In this document: one piece after another, positions 7,929 through 15,955 of the stretch | Position numbering within the stretch: position 1 is the stretch's first letter | How the letters are laid out: the number at the start of each line of letters is the position of its first letter | Assembly (NCBI GenBank): GCA_002358855.1 | Contig: DEPQ01000057.1 | Location: forward strand, 16,582 to 34,309 | Direction: 5' to 3' | Origin: Bacteroidales bacterium UBA3388 | Lineage (GTDB): Bacteria > Bacteroidota > Bacteroidia > Bacteroidales > P3 | DNA: 17,728 nucleotides | The notes under the pieces: generated by a model | What the model was told of the DNA's origin: nothing | Databases searched by the model: none | Seen by the model: only the letters and a program-made list of their open reading frames with translations | Position numbers and translations under genes: made by a program

Positions 7929-8046
7929 TCCGAAAAATGAACAAAAAATAACAAGTGTCATATATAATAAAAAAAAGAATAAACCAAATTTAAACAAATT
8001 TTATTTTTAAGAAATATGAGTGTAATTTTGCTCTCCGAAAAATGAA
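7929..8046 (+). repeat. Exact 13-bp direct repeat upstream of dnaA
   Basis: TCCGAAAAATGAA occurs at 7929-7941 and again at 8034-8046, 105 bp apart. The second copy starts 3 nt after the -7 box and spans the expected transcription start. The first also follows a TTTG (7925-7928). The coordinates given cover both copies and the spacer. Confidence 0.7.
7999..8030 (+). promoter_or_regulatory. Promoter of dnaA
   Basis: TAATTTTG at 8023-8030 is an exact TAnnTTTG -7 box. TTTT at 7999-8002 lies 20 nt upstream in the -33 position, one base off TTTG. The leader to the start codon at 8077 would be about 40 nt. Confidence 0.68.
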
Positions 8047-8076
8047 TAGTAGAACTACGTAATAGAGACTAAGGAA

Positions 8077-9513
8077 ATGAAAAAGGATTGTAAACAAGTT
8101 TGGGAAAATTGTTTGAATTTTATCAAGGATAATATATCTGATAAGAAACTTTTTGACACATGGTTTAATCCATTAGAGCCTTTAAAGTTGGAAGATGATA
8201 TATTGACGTTGAAAGTTCCAAGTATGTTTTTCTATGAGTTTATAGAAGAAAATTATATTGACGTATTAAAAGCGGCAATCAGAAAAGAATTAGGGCATAA
8301 TGCTCAATTGCTTTACTCGGTTGTTATGGATACTGCAATAAAAAACACGACAGCCAATCCTTTGTTGCCGTCTAATAACTTGCCTGCAACACAAAATTTT
8401 GCTCAAAACATACCTGTGACTATAGATTCGCAGGTTAAAGACTTGCCAAATCCTTTTGTAATTCCAGGACTTAGAAAAGTAAAAGTAAATTCTCAACTAA
8501 ACGAAAATTATTCTTTTGAAAACTTTGTTGAAGGCAGTTGTAATCAATTAGCACGCTCTGCTGGATATGCTGTTGCTCAAAATCCGGGAAAAACTTCCTT
8601 TAATCCGTTGTTTATTCATGGTTCAGTAGGTTTAGGAAAGACTCACTTGCTTCATGCAATTGGTCTTGAAACAAAGAAAAGATTTCCAGAAAAAACAGTT
8701 TTGTATATAAGTGCAGAACAATTTTTTCAACAATTTGTAGAAAGTACTAAAAACAATACAAGAAACGATTTTTTACAATTCTATCAAATGATGATAGATG
8801 TGTTAATCATAGATGACATTCAATTTTTTGCAAATAAAACCGGTACACAAGAAGTATTCTTTCAAATTTTCAATGGTCTGCATGCGGCAAATAAACAATT
8901 GATTATTACATCTGATAAATCGCCAGCAGAACTTTCTGGATTGGAACAAAGAGTTATTTCTCGCTTAAAGTGGGGGTTGAGTGCAGACTTGCAAATGCCT
9001 GATGCACAAACGAGAATTGAGATAATTGAAAAGAAACTCTTTAAGGACGGAATCTCAATGCCTAAGGATGTAATAGAATATTTGGCTTACAATATAAATT
9101 CGAGCGTTAGAGAATTGGAAGGTGCATTGATATCTTTGATTGCTCGTTCTTCAATCACAAAACAGGAGATTACTTTGGATTTAGCCAAAGATATGATTGA
9201 TAAATTTGTTAAAAGCAATTCAAAAGAGATTTCAATAGAATATATTCAGAAAGTTGTGTGTGATTATTTCAATATTCCAATTGACACAATGCTTTCAAAA
9301 ACAAGAAAAGGTGAAGTTGTGGCAGCACGACACATTTCAATGTTTCTTTCTCGCAAACACACTCAAACCTCTTTGGCTACAATAGGAAGTAAATGTGGTA
9401 ATAAAGACCATGCGACAGTGTTACATGCTTGTCGTTCAGTACAAAATAGTTGTGATACTGATAAGAAATTCCGTGCTAATTTAGAGGCAATAGAGAAAAA
9501 ACTTACTGAATAA
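8077..9513 (+). CDS. dnaA: Chromosomal replication initiator protein DnaA
   Basis: A 478-residue AAA+ protein that binds the replication origin and opens it when ATP-bound. Domain I (residues about 1-85) starts with the helical VWENCLNFIKDNIS segment and includes TWFNPL. A variable linker (domain II, about 90-140) follows. Domain III has Walker A GSVGLGKT at 182-189 (K188) and Walker B LIIDDIQF with D246/D247, plus the sensor region ISRLKWGL. Domain IV ends with the DNA-binding helix-turn-helix; the DnaA signature is seen as TQTSLATIGSKCGNKDHATV at 429-448. All motifs are intact. The start has AAGGA just upstream, an unusual Shine-Dalgarno-like context in this window. The gene is monocistronic between its own promoter and terminator; the usual neighbours dnaN, recF and gyrB are absent, which is common in Bacteroidota. 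Confidence 0.97.
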   Translation: MKKDCKQVWENCLNFIKDNISDKKLFDTWFNPLEPLKLEDDILTLKVPSMFFYEFIEENYIDVLKAAIRKELGHNAQLLYSVVMDTAIKNTTANPLLPSNNLPATQNFAQNIPVTIDSQVKDLPNPFVIPGLRKVKVNSQLNENYSFENFVEGSCNQLARSAGYAVAQNPGKTSFNPLFIHGSVGLGKTHLLHAIGLETKKRFPEKTVLYISAEQFFQQFVESTKNNTRNDFLQFYQMMIDVLIIDDIQFFANKTGTQEVFFQIFNGLHAANKQLIITSDKSPAELSGLEQRVISRLKWGLSADLQMPDAQTRIEIIEKKLFKDGISMPKDVIEYLAYNINSSVRELEGALISLIARSSITKQEITLDLAKDMIDKFVKSNSKEISIEYIQKVVCDYFNIPIDTMLSKTRKGEVVAARHISMFLSRKHTQTSLATIGSKCGNKDHATVLHACRSVQNSCDTDKKFRANLEAIEKKLTE

Positions 9514-9531
9514 ATTTTTTCCATAATACTT

Positions 9532-9567
9532 AAAGGATTCAATCTTAAAGGTTGAGTCCTTTTTTTT
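9532..9567 (+). terminator. Rho-independent terminator of dnaA
   Basis: AAAGGATTCAATC (9532-9544) pairs with GGTTGAGTCCTTT (9550-9562) over 13 bp with two G-U pairs, around a TTAAA loop, followed by a T run to 9567. It begins 18 nt after the dnaA stop. Confidence 0.9.
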
Positions 9568-9577
9568 GCTCTAATAT

Positions 9578-9609
9578 TTTTAAAATTAAATCAAATATTC
9601 GTATTTTTG
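9578..9609 (+). promoter_or_regulatory. Promoter of the Na/Pi-lpdA-rfbC-recQ-glycosyltransferase operon
   Basis: TATTTTTG at 9602-9609 is an exact TAnnTTTG -7 box, with TTTT at 9578-9581 exactly 20 nt upstream in the -33 position. It sits just behind the dnaA terminator and 42 nt before the start codon at 9652. No other promoter of this type was seen before 16020, so it probably drives all five genes. Confidence 0.68.
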
Positions 9610-9651
9610 CCAAAGATTTTTTTAAGAACAAAAAACTAAGAAAAAACAAGT

Positions 9652-11334
9652 ATGGATATTCTATTAAAAGTCTTAGAGATAGTTGGAGCATTAGGACTAT
9701 TTCTTTTTGGAATGAAATCAATGAGTGATGGACTTCAAAAATTAGCAGGAGATAAGATGCGAACAATTCTCTCAAAAATGACATCTAATCGTTTTAGTGG
9801 CGTTTTAACAGGTTTAGGCGTTACAACACTCATTCAATCCTCTTCTGCAACAACCGTAATGGTAGTAAGTTTTGTTAATGCAGGTCTTTTAACTCTTACA
9901 GGTGCGATAGCAGTAATTATGGGTGCTAACATAGGAACAACAGTTACGGCTTGGATAATTTCTTTATTTGGATTTAAGTTCTCTATTTCAGTTATAATAT
10001 TTCCAGTCATTGCAATAGCAACGCCTTTTATGTTTATCAAAGGCAAAGAGTCGTTAGGAGAATTTTTAATAGGGTTTGCCTTGTTGTTTATGGGACTTGA
10101 AGCCTTGAAAGCAGGCGTTCCTGATTTTAAACAACCAGAATATGCACCTGTTTTAGAATTTATAGGCTCAATGTCAAACTATGGCTATCTTTCTTATTTG
10201 TTATTTGTTTTGATAGGTACGATTTTAACAGTTGTTATTCAGTCTTCTTCGGCTATGATGGCAGTTACCTTAGTTATGTGTGCACAAGGTTTGATTGGAT
10301 TTGAGGTTGCAGCCGCCTTAGTTTTAGGAGAAAATATCGGAACAACAATTACTGCAAACATTTCTGCACTTATGGCAAATTCAACCGCAAAACGTGCAGC
10401 CTTAGCACACTTAGTATTCAATGTAATTGGAGTTACTTGGATTTTAATATTGTTTAAACCATTCCTTTATTTGATTAGTCAATTAGTTCTTTCAATTGAG
10501 GGAATCAATCCTATGTTAGATGCTGCGGCAGTGCCTGTTGCATTATCTTGTTTCCATAGTTTCTTTAACGTAACAAACACTCTATTGCTTGTTTGGTTTA
10601 TTCCTGCAATAGAAAAGATAGTAAACAAACTTATTCCTTCAAACGAAGAAGAAGAATTCCGTTTAAAATTCATTCCATCGGGCTTTATGTCAGCAGGAGA
10701 ATTGAGTATTGAGCCTGCAAAGAAAGAAATAGAAGCCTTTTCTAAGAGAGTCCTTAGAATGTATGACTTTATTCCAGAATTGTTTGAGTTGAATGACGAC
10801 AAGAAATTTGAGCAATTGATGAGTCGAACTCACAAATACGAAGAAATAACAGATAGAATGGAAGTCGAAATTGCAAACTATCTAACAAAGGTTTCTGAAA
10901 ACGGAATGAGTTTAGGAGCATCGCAAGAAATAAGTGCAATGTTAAGAATAGTAGATAATCTTGAAAGCATAGGAGATAGTTGCTATCAATTATCTTTAAC
11001 AATAGATAGTAAGAGAAAACAAAACATTGCTTACAGCCAAGAAATGAATGAAAAATTGCAAAAGATGTTTTCTTTGGTAAAAGAGGCTGTTTTGGAAATG
11101 AATAACAATCTTTCGGCAAATTATCACAATGTAAGTATAGATAGAGCCAAAGAATTGGAAAATCGAATCAATGAATACAGAGATCAACTACGTACAGAGC
11201 ATACCGAAGCCGTAAAACAAAATCAATATCCTTATCAAACAGGAATTTCTTACAGCACTTTGTATGCACAATGTGAGAAATTAGCAGACTTTGCAATCAA
11301 TGTAACAGAAGCAATAGATAAAATTAAAAAATAA
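9652..11334 (+). CDS. Na+/phosphate cotransporter family protein with PhoU-like tail
   Basis: A 560-residue inner-membrane protein. Residues 1 to about 325 contain two inverted Na_Pi_cotrans repeats, each with a QSSSA motif (62-66 and 197-201) and a G(A/E)NIGTT motif (91-97 and 227-233), which form the substrate and sodium site in this family. Around eight to ten hydrophobic segments can be counted, including about 8-22, 66-90, 110-128, 135-150, 180-197, 203-225, 255-282 and 305-322. Residues about 350-560 are soluble and helical, like a PhoU domain, with the repeated MxxRVLRM/EEITDRME-type helices. The family moves phosphate into the cell with sodium; the PhoU tail probably regulates transport. 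No pst or pho genes are adjacent. It is first in a five-gene run, and lpdA starts 5 nt after its stop. Confidence 0.92.
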   Translation: MDILLKVLEIVGALGLFLFGMKSMSDGLQKLAGDKMRTILSKMTSNRFSGVLTGLGVTTLIQSSSATTVMVVSFVNAGLLTLTGAIAVIMGANIGTTVTAWIISLFGFKFSISVIIFPVIAIATPFMFIKGKESLGEFLIGFALLFMGLEALKAGVPDFKQPEYAPVLEFIGSMSNYGYLSYLLFVLIGTILTVVIQSSSAMMAVTLVMCAQGLIGFEVAAALVLGENIGTTITANISALMANSTAKRAALAHLVFNVIGVTWILILFKPFLYLISQLVLSIEGINPMLDAAAVPVALSCFHSFFNVTNTLLLVWFIPAIEKIVNKLIPSNEEEEFRLKFIPSGFMSAGELSIEPAKKEIEAFSKRVLRMYDFIPELFELNDDKKFEQLMSRTHKYEEITDRMEVEIANYLTKVSENGMSLGASQEISAMLRIVDNLESIGDSCYQLSLTIDSKRKQNIAYSQEMNEKLQKMFSLVKEAVLEMNNNLSANYHNVSIDRAKELENRINEYRDQLRTEHTEAVKQNQYPYQTGISYSTLYAQCEKLADFAINVTEAIDKIKK

Positions 11335-11339
11335 TAACA

Positions 11340-12734
11340 ATGAAATTTGACGTAATAGTAATAGGTAGCGGTCCAGGAGGATACGTTGCAGCCGTTAGAG
11401 CCTCACAATTAGGATTCAATACAGCAGTTGTAGAAAGAGAAAACTTAGGAGGAATTTGCTTGAATTGGGGTTGTATTCCTACAAAAGCCCTTTTGAAATC
11501 AGCACAAGCATATACATATATGAAACATGCTGCAAACTATGGCATAGACTTAGATGCCGCAGCAGCAAAGCCAAATATGACAGCAATAGTTGAGCGTTCA
11601 CGCACCGTAGCAACTAATATGCGTAAGGGAGTTGAACACTTAATGCAAAAAAACAACATAACAGTAATAGAAGGAGAAGGAAGATTGAATGCTTCTAAAC
11701 AAGTAGTTGTAAAAAAAGCAGACGGACAAGAAGAAATCTTTGAAGCAACTCACATAATCCTTGCAACAGGAGCACGTTCTCGCAATTTACCAAATATGCC
11801 ACAAGATGGAAAGAAGATAATTGGCTATCGTCAAGCCATGACCTTAGAAAAACAACCAGAAAGTATGGTTGTAGTTGGTTCAGGTGCGATAGGAAGTGAA
11901 TTTGCACACTTCTATCAATCATTAGGCACACAAGTAACACTTGTAGAGTATATGCCAAACATTGTTCCTAATGAAGACGAAGAAGTAAGCTCTACATTAC
12001 AACGTTGTTTCAAGAAAAACGGAATGAAAGTCCTTACTTCAACCTCAGTTGATAGCGTAGATACAAGTGGAGAAAAGTGTTTAGTAAACATAAGCGGTAA
12101 AAAAGGACAACAAGTAATAGAATGCGATGTAGTACTTTCAGCAGTAGGAGTTAGCACTAACGTAGAAAACTTAGGATTAGAAGAAGCAGGTGTGAAATTC
12201 GAGAGAGGAAAAATAGAAGTAGATGAATACTACCGCACAAATGTAGAAGGAGTTTACGCAATAGGCGATATAGTTCACGGACCAGCCTTAGCACACGTAG
12301 CAAGTAGAGAAGCAATAGTTTGTGTTGAAAAAATTGCAGGTCAAAACCCAGAAATAGTAAATTATTCTAATATTCCGGGTTGTACATACACAACTCCTGA
12401 GGTAGCAAGCGTAGGTTTGACAAAAGCAAAAGCAGAAGCCGAAGGCAGAGAAGTTAGAGTAGGTAAATTTATGTATATGGCATCGGGCAAAGCAGCAGCA
12501 AGCGGAAACAGAGATGGCTTTGTAAAAGTTGTAATCGATGCAAAAACAGATGAAATACTTGGTTGCAGTATGATAGGAGATAATGTAACAGAAATGATTG
12601 CCGAAATCGTTGTTGCACGTCAGCAAAAACTTACTGCACATCAAGTCGCTTCTACAATTCACCCACACCCTACAATGAGTGAAGCGGTAATGGAAGCAAT
12701 CGAAGCAGCATATAACAAAGCAATACACGGATAA
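11340..12734 (+). CDS. lpdA: Dihydrolipoyl dehydrogenase (E3)
   Basis: A 464-residue flavoprotein that reoxidises dihydrolipoamide with NAD+, as the E3 subunit of 2-oxoacid dehydrogenases and/or the glycine cleavage system. The N-terminal FAD-binding GSGPGG is at 9-14. The redox-active disulfide is C40/C45 in GGICLNWGCIPTK. The NAD-binding GSGAIGSE is near residues 181-188, the second FAD motif YAIGD is near 311-315, and the C-terminal dimer interface contributes the catalytic H443/E448 pair in HPHPTMSE. Length is typical and nothing is missing. The E1 and E2 genes are not here, so the partner complex cannot be named. It lies 5 nt after the transporter and 5 nt before the RmlC gene, so co-transcription is likely although the functions do not obviously match. 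Confidence 0.95.
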   Translation: MKFDVIVIGSGPGGYVAAVRASQLGFNTAVVERENLGGICLNWGCIPTKALLKSAQAYTYMKHAANYGIDLDAAAAKPNMTAIVERSRTVATNMRKGVEHLMQKNNITVIEGEGRLNASKQVVVKKADGQEEIFEATHIILATGARSRNLPNMPQDGKKIIGYRQAMTLEKQPESMVVVGSGAIGSEFAHFYQSLGTQVTLVEYMPNIVPNEDEEVSSTLQRCFKKNGMKVLTSTSVDSVDTSGEKCLVNISGKKGQQVIECDVVLSAVGVSTNVENLGLEEAGVKFERGKIEVDEYYRTNVEGVYAIGDIVHGPALAHVASREAIVCVEKIAGQNPEIVNYSNIPGCTYTTPEVASVGLTKAKAEAEGREVRVGKFMYMASGKAAASGNRDGFVKVVIDAKTDEILGCSMIGDNVTEMIAEIVVARQQKLTAHQVASTIHPHPTMSEAVMEAIEAAYNKAIHG

Positions 12735-12739
12735 GAGAG

Positions 12740-13294
12740 ATGAAAATAACACAAACCGAAATACCGGGCTTGTTAATAATTGAGCCAGATGTTTTTCGCG
12801 ATGAAAGAGGTTATTTTTGCGAAACCTATAATCAAGGAAAACTCTCTCAACTTGGCTTTAACCAAACATTTGTGCAAGATAATGAATCTCAATCCTCAAA
12901 GGGAGTTTTGCGAGGCATTCATTTTCAGAAACCACCCTTTGCACAAGCAAAATTAGTCAGAGTCGTAAGTGGTAGTGTTATTGATTTTGCAGTAGATTTG
13001 CGTAAAGGCTCGCCAACTTATGGTAAATATAAAGCAGTGAAATTAGATGCAGAGAAAAAGAATATGCTATATCTTCCAGAAGGATTTGGACACGCTTTCG
13101 TTAGTTTAGAAGATAACACAATTTTTTCTTACAAATGTTCTAATTTCTACAATAAAGAATCAGAATCAGGCATACTTTTCTCAGACCCCGATTTAGCAAT
13201 AGATTGGCAAATTGAAAATCCAATCCTTTCGGATAAAGACAAAATATTGCCATGCTTCAAAGATTTTGATTCACCTTTTACTTTTGAGAAGTAA
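12740..13294 (+). CDS. rfbC: dTDP-4-dehydrorhamnose 3,5-epimerase
   Basis: A 184-residue cupin-fold enzyme, also called RmlC, that epimerises C3 and C5 of dTDP-4-dehydro-6-deoxyglucose in the dTDP-L-rhamnose pathway for surface polysaccharide. Substrate-binding and catalytic residues fit the family: R59 and H61 in GVLRGIHFQ, K71, the VDLR segment (85-88), H118 in LPEGFGHAF, and the catalytic tyrosine Y131 in SYKCSNFY. The start is preceded by AGAGAG, which could serve as a weak ribosome site. The other rhamnose genes (rfbA, rfbB, rfbD) are not in the window. It is placed between lpdA (5 nt) and recQ (4 nt), with a glycosyltransferase further down the same run, so a link to glycan synthesis is plausible. 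A related 3- or 5-epimerase of another sugar cannot be excluded. Confidence 0.93.
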   Translation: MKITQTEIPGLLIIEPDVFRDERGYFCETYNQGKLSQLGFNQTFVQDNESQSSKGVLRGIHFQKPPFAQAKLVRVVSGSVIDFAVDLRKGSPTYGKYKAVKLDAEKKNMLYLPEGFGHAFVSLEDNTIFSYKCSNFYNKESESGILFSDPDLAIDWQIENPILSDKDKILPCFKDFDSPFTFEK

Positions 13295-13298
13295 ATCA

Positions 13299-15185
13299 AT
13301 GCTTGAAAAAGCAAGAAACATACTAAAAAAATATTGGGCTTATGACTCGTTTCGTTCAATTCAAGAACAAGTCATAAGCTCAGTTGTTTTAGGTAACGAT
13401 ACCTTAGCCCTGATGCCGACAGGTGGCGGAAAAAGTCTTTGTTATCAAATACCTGCACTTATGCAAGAAGGAATTTGCATAATAATTTCCCCACTTATTT
13501 CCTTAATGAAAGACCAAACCGATTCTCTAACAAAGAAAGGCTTAAAGGCTTGTTGTCTTAGCGATGAGGCATTGTACAAAAGTGTTGATGAAGTCTTGAA
13601 TAAGGTAATAACAATGAAGTATAAATTTTTATTTATCACTCCCGAAAGAATTAAAAATCAAGTCTTTCAACATTATCTCTATAAAATGAAACCTTGTTTG
13701 TTTGTTGTAGATGAAGCACACTGCATTTCGGAATGGGGACACGAGTTTCGTCCCGAATATAGAGAGATTTCACTACTTAGAGACGTTCATTGGCAAGTGC
13801 CAATCTTAGCCTTGACTGCAACAGCAACTTCTCGCACAATAGAAGACATACAAACAAATCTTGATTTCAAAAAAACAAATTGCATAAGAGGAAGTTTTCA
13901 AAGAGAAAATCTTAGATATTTAGTCTTTAAAGACAATAATAAGATAGAAAAGACCATAGAAATAATACAAAAATATCAAGGTAGTGGACTAATCTATGTT
14001 TCTACACGAAAAAATGCAATACTCTACGCACAAGAACTAAAAAAACACAATCTAAGTGTAGCAGAATATCATGCAGGACTTACAAATTACGAAAGAAAAC
14101 AAAGACAAGAGGCTTGGCAAAAAGGAGAATTACAAGTTATGGTAGCAACAAAAGCCTTTGGAATGGGCATTGATAAACAAGATGTAAAGTTTGTAATTCA
14201 CTTAGACCTACCTTCAAGCATAGAAGAGTATTATCAAGAAGTAGGAAGAGCAGGAAGAGATGGGAAAGACGCCTTTGCAGTGCTTTATTGGCACGAAAAA
14301 GATATTAAAAATCTAAGAAAAAGAGTTGCAATGTCTTATCCCGAAATGGAAAAAATAAAAGAAATCTATAATGCTCTCTACTCTCAATATTCTATAACTT
14401 ACTATGATGGAAAAAATTATGAAAAAGATTTTTGTTTAGAAGCCTTTTGTGCACAATATCATTTCGATTTTATTTCAGTATTCAATACCCTAAAAATATT
14501 TTACAAAGAAGGAATCCTTTCTTACAATCAAAGAGAATATCCAATATCTAAAATAAAAATACAATCAAGCGATTTTGAAATAAGAACAATACTAAAAATT
14601 TCAGATGACTATTCCGCTTTGCTTGCAGGCTTGCTAAGAATATGCGAATGCAATAGTTTAGAATACACTTTTGTTGAAGAAGGAAAATTAGCATCCTATC
14701 TAAATTGGGAAAAAGACAAAGTAATTCTCAAACTCAAAAGTTTAGAAAAAATGGGCGTTATAACCTATCGCCGTTTCAAAGCAGGAGAATACATAATCTT
14801 TCACCAAGACAGAGTAAAGAAAGAAGAATTATACATTTCCGAAAAAAACTATCAAACACTTAAAGACCTCTCAATTCAAAGAGCCGAAACAATGATTGAT
14901 TACTTAGAAAAGGCAGAATGTAGAGAACAATTTATTCACAAATACTTCGATATTGAGAGTCAAAAGTGTAATAAGTGCGATTTATGCCAAGCAAACCAAA
15001 CAAAATCTCTATCTTTGCAAGAAAAAATAATTAACTCACTATTAGAAAGCGAAAAACCAATAAGTTATTTTGAAAACAATACCGAGTTTTCGCAAGGAGA
15101 AAAAGCAATAGAGTTTATAAGACAAATGCTTGACGAAGGAATATTCATACTAAACGGAGATAAAATTCGTTTTAACAAAAAATAA
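13299..15185 (+). CDS. recQ: RecQ-family ATP-dependent DNA helicase
   Basis: A 628-residue superfamily 2 helicase acting in DNA repair and recombination. The frame is open upstream to 13212, but ATG at 13299 is chosen: it sits 4 nt after the rfbC stop and begins the conserved motif-0 region (FRSIQEQ). Walker A PTGGGKS is at 40-46 (K45), the DEAH box at 138-141 is followed by CISEWGHEFRP, then LTATA, and motifs V-VI include FGMGID and EVGRAGRDG. The RecQ zinc cluster is at C541, C557, C560 and C563 (CX15CX2CX2C) near the C-terminus. In E. coli RecQ the first zinc cysteine comes about 50-60 residues after motif VI; here the gap is some 200 residues and contains two winged-helix-like stretches. 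No HRDC domain is seen. This layout resembles the shorter RecQ paralogue of Bacteroidota. A full-length RecQ may exist elsewhere in the genome. Confidence 0.92.
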   Translation: MLEKARNILKKYWAYDSFRSIQEQVISSVVLGNDTLALMPTGGGKSLCYQIPALMQEGICIIISPLISLMKDQTDSLTKKGLKACCLSDEALYKSVDEVLNKVITMKYKFLFITPERIKNQVFQHYLYKMKPCLFVVDEAHCISEWGHEFRPEYREISLLRDVHWQVPILALTATATSRTIEDIQTNLDFKKTNCIRGSFQRENLRYLVFKDNNKIEKTIEIIQKYQGSGLIYVSTRKNAILYAQELKKHNLSVAEYHAGLTNYERKQRQEAWQKGELQVMVATKAFGMGIDKQDVKFVIHLDLPSSIEEYYQEVGRAGRDGKDAFAVLYWHEKDIKNLRKRVAMSYPEMEKIKEIYNALYSQYSITYYDGKNYEKDFCLEAFCAQYHFDFISVFNTLKIFYKEGILSYNQREYPISKIKIQSSDFEIRTILKISDDYSALLAGLLRICECNSLEYTFVEEGKLASYLNWEKDKVILKLKSLEKMGVITYRRFKAGEYIIFHQDRVKKEELYISEKNYQTLKDLSIQRAETMIDYLEKAECREQFIHKYFDIESQKCNKCDLCQANQTKSLSLQEKIINSLLESEKPISYFENNTEFSQGEKAIEFIRQMLDEGIFILNGDKIRFNKK

Positions 15186-15191
15186 AAAATA

Positions 15192-15944
15192 ATGCACAAG
15201 AAACCACTAATATCAGTTATTACAGTATGCTACAATTCAGCAGAAATGCTACAACGCACCATTAAATCGTTGCGACTACAAACCTATTCCGAAATAGAAT
15301 ACATAGTAATAGACGGAGCATCAAAAGACAATACCAAACAACTCATAAAAGAAAATGAAGATATCATTAACCTATGGATAAGCGAGCCTGATGAAGGACT
15401 ATATTATGCGATGAACAAAGGCTTAGACTTAGCAAGCGGAGATTATGTCATTTTTATAAATGCAGGAGATATGTTTTATATGCCCGATACCTTAGAAAAA
15501 ATCTTTGCAAACCACCAAGAAGACGCAGATATTTACTATGGCAACACAATGATTCTTGCACAAAATCAAAAAGAATTAGGCTCACGCCGACTCACTCCAC
15601 CAAAACAATTAACAAAAAACTCATTCAAATGGGGAATGACCGTCTGTCATCAATCTATTTTAATAAAACGCACAATAGCACCAAAGTATAAAACAGAATA
15701 TAGAATAACAGCCGACTATGATTGGGTGCTTACCTCGATTGAAAACGCAAAAAAAATCGTAAATACCAATATTTATATTTCCAAATTCCTATCAGGTGGA
15801 CTAAGTAGCAAACACATAGTAAAAGCAAACAAAGAACGATTTCGTATAATGTGCAAACACTACGGCACACCAACTGCCCTATGGTATAATTTTCTTATGC
15901 TCTTTCGCTTGATATTCACATACATAAAACGAGGTAGACTTTAA
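15192..15944 (+). CDS. Family 2 glycosyltransferase
   Basis: A 250-residue GT-A fold transferase (GT2, WcaA-like), adding a sugar from a nucleotide donor to a growing surface glycan at the inner face of the membrane. Seen directly: the opening strand ISVITVCYNS (7-16), D41 in VIDGASKDNT, SEPDEGLYYAMNKG (65-78), the metal-binding DxD equivalent in NAGD (90-93), the acceptor-side CHQS (152-155) and the likely catalytic-base region ADYDW (174-178). The C-terminal 25 residues are hydrophobic and basic (LMLFRLIFTYIKRG), suggesting membrane attachment. Donor and acceptor cannot be read from the sequence; L-rhamnose is possible because rfbC is in the same run, but that is inference. It is the last gene of the five-gene unit, 6 nt after recQ, and is followed by a terminator. 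Confidence 0.9.
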   Translation: MHKKPLISVITVCYNSAEMLQRTIKSLRLQTYSEIEYIVIDGASKDNTKQLIKENEDIINLWISEPDEGLYYAMNKGLDLASGDYVIFINAGDMFYMPDTLEKIFANHQEDADIYYGNTMILAQNQKELGSRRLTPPKQLTKNSFKWGMTVCHQSILIKRTIAPKYKTEYRITADYDWVLTSIENAKKIVNTNIYISKFLSGGLSSKHIVKANKERFRIMCKHYGTPTALWYNFLMLFRLIFTYIKRGRL

Positions 15945-15955
15945 ATGAAAAAAAG

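Larger units (their letters stand above)
7764..8076 (+). other. AT-rich gap between yigZ and dnaA (possible origin-type region)
   Basis: This 313-nt stretch has long A and T runs (for example 7801-7850) and no open reading frame worth calling. It contains two weak hairpins (7767-7789 and 7852-7879), two copies of a 13-bp repeat (7929-7941 and 8034-8046) and the dnaA promoter. I looked for DnaA boxes (TTATCCACA on either strand) and found none within one mismatch; the closest is TGTGTAAAA at 7796-7804, two bases off TGTGGATAA. The AT-richness would suit an unwinding element, but the missing boxes argue against a standard oriC here. Confidence 0.4.

Noticed and set aside
8042..8062. Six-codon upstream reading frame in the dnaA leader
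   Set aside because: ATG AAT AGT AGA ACT ACG TAA is very short, its ATG lies in the 13-bp repeat close to the expected transcript start, and nothing supports translation.
10769..11119. Antisense open frame of 116 codons within the Na/Pi transporter gene
   Set aside because: It lies opposite a clear coding sequence, is rich in Leu/Phe/Ser as expected for a shadow of Lys/Glu-rich helices, and has no promoter or recognisable domain.
12288..12752. Antisense open frame of 154 codons over lpdA
   Set aside because: The Cys/Phe/Tyr-rich composition is the typical mirror of Ala/Lys-rich coding sequence; lpdA on the other strand is complete.
13212..13298. Longer N-terminus of RecQ overlapping the end of rfbC
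   Set aside because: The extra 29 residues show no RecQ similarity and are encoded inside rfbC in another frame; ATG at 13299 fits the 4-6 nt spacing of the neighbouring genes and the family start.
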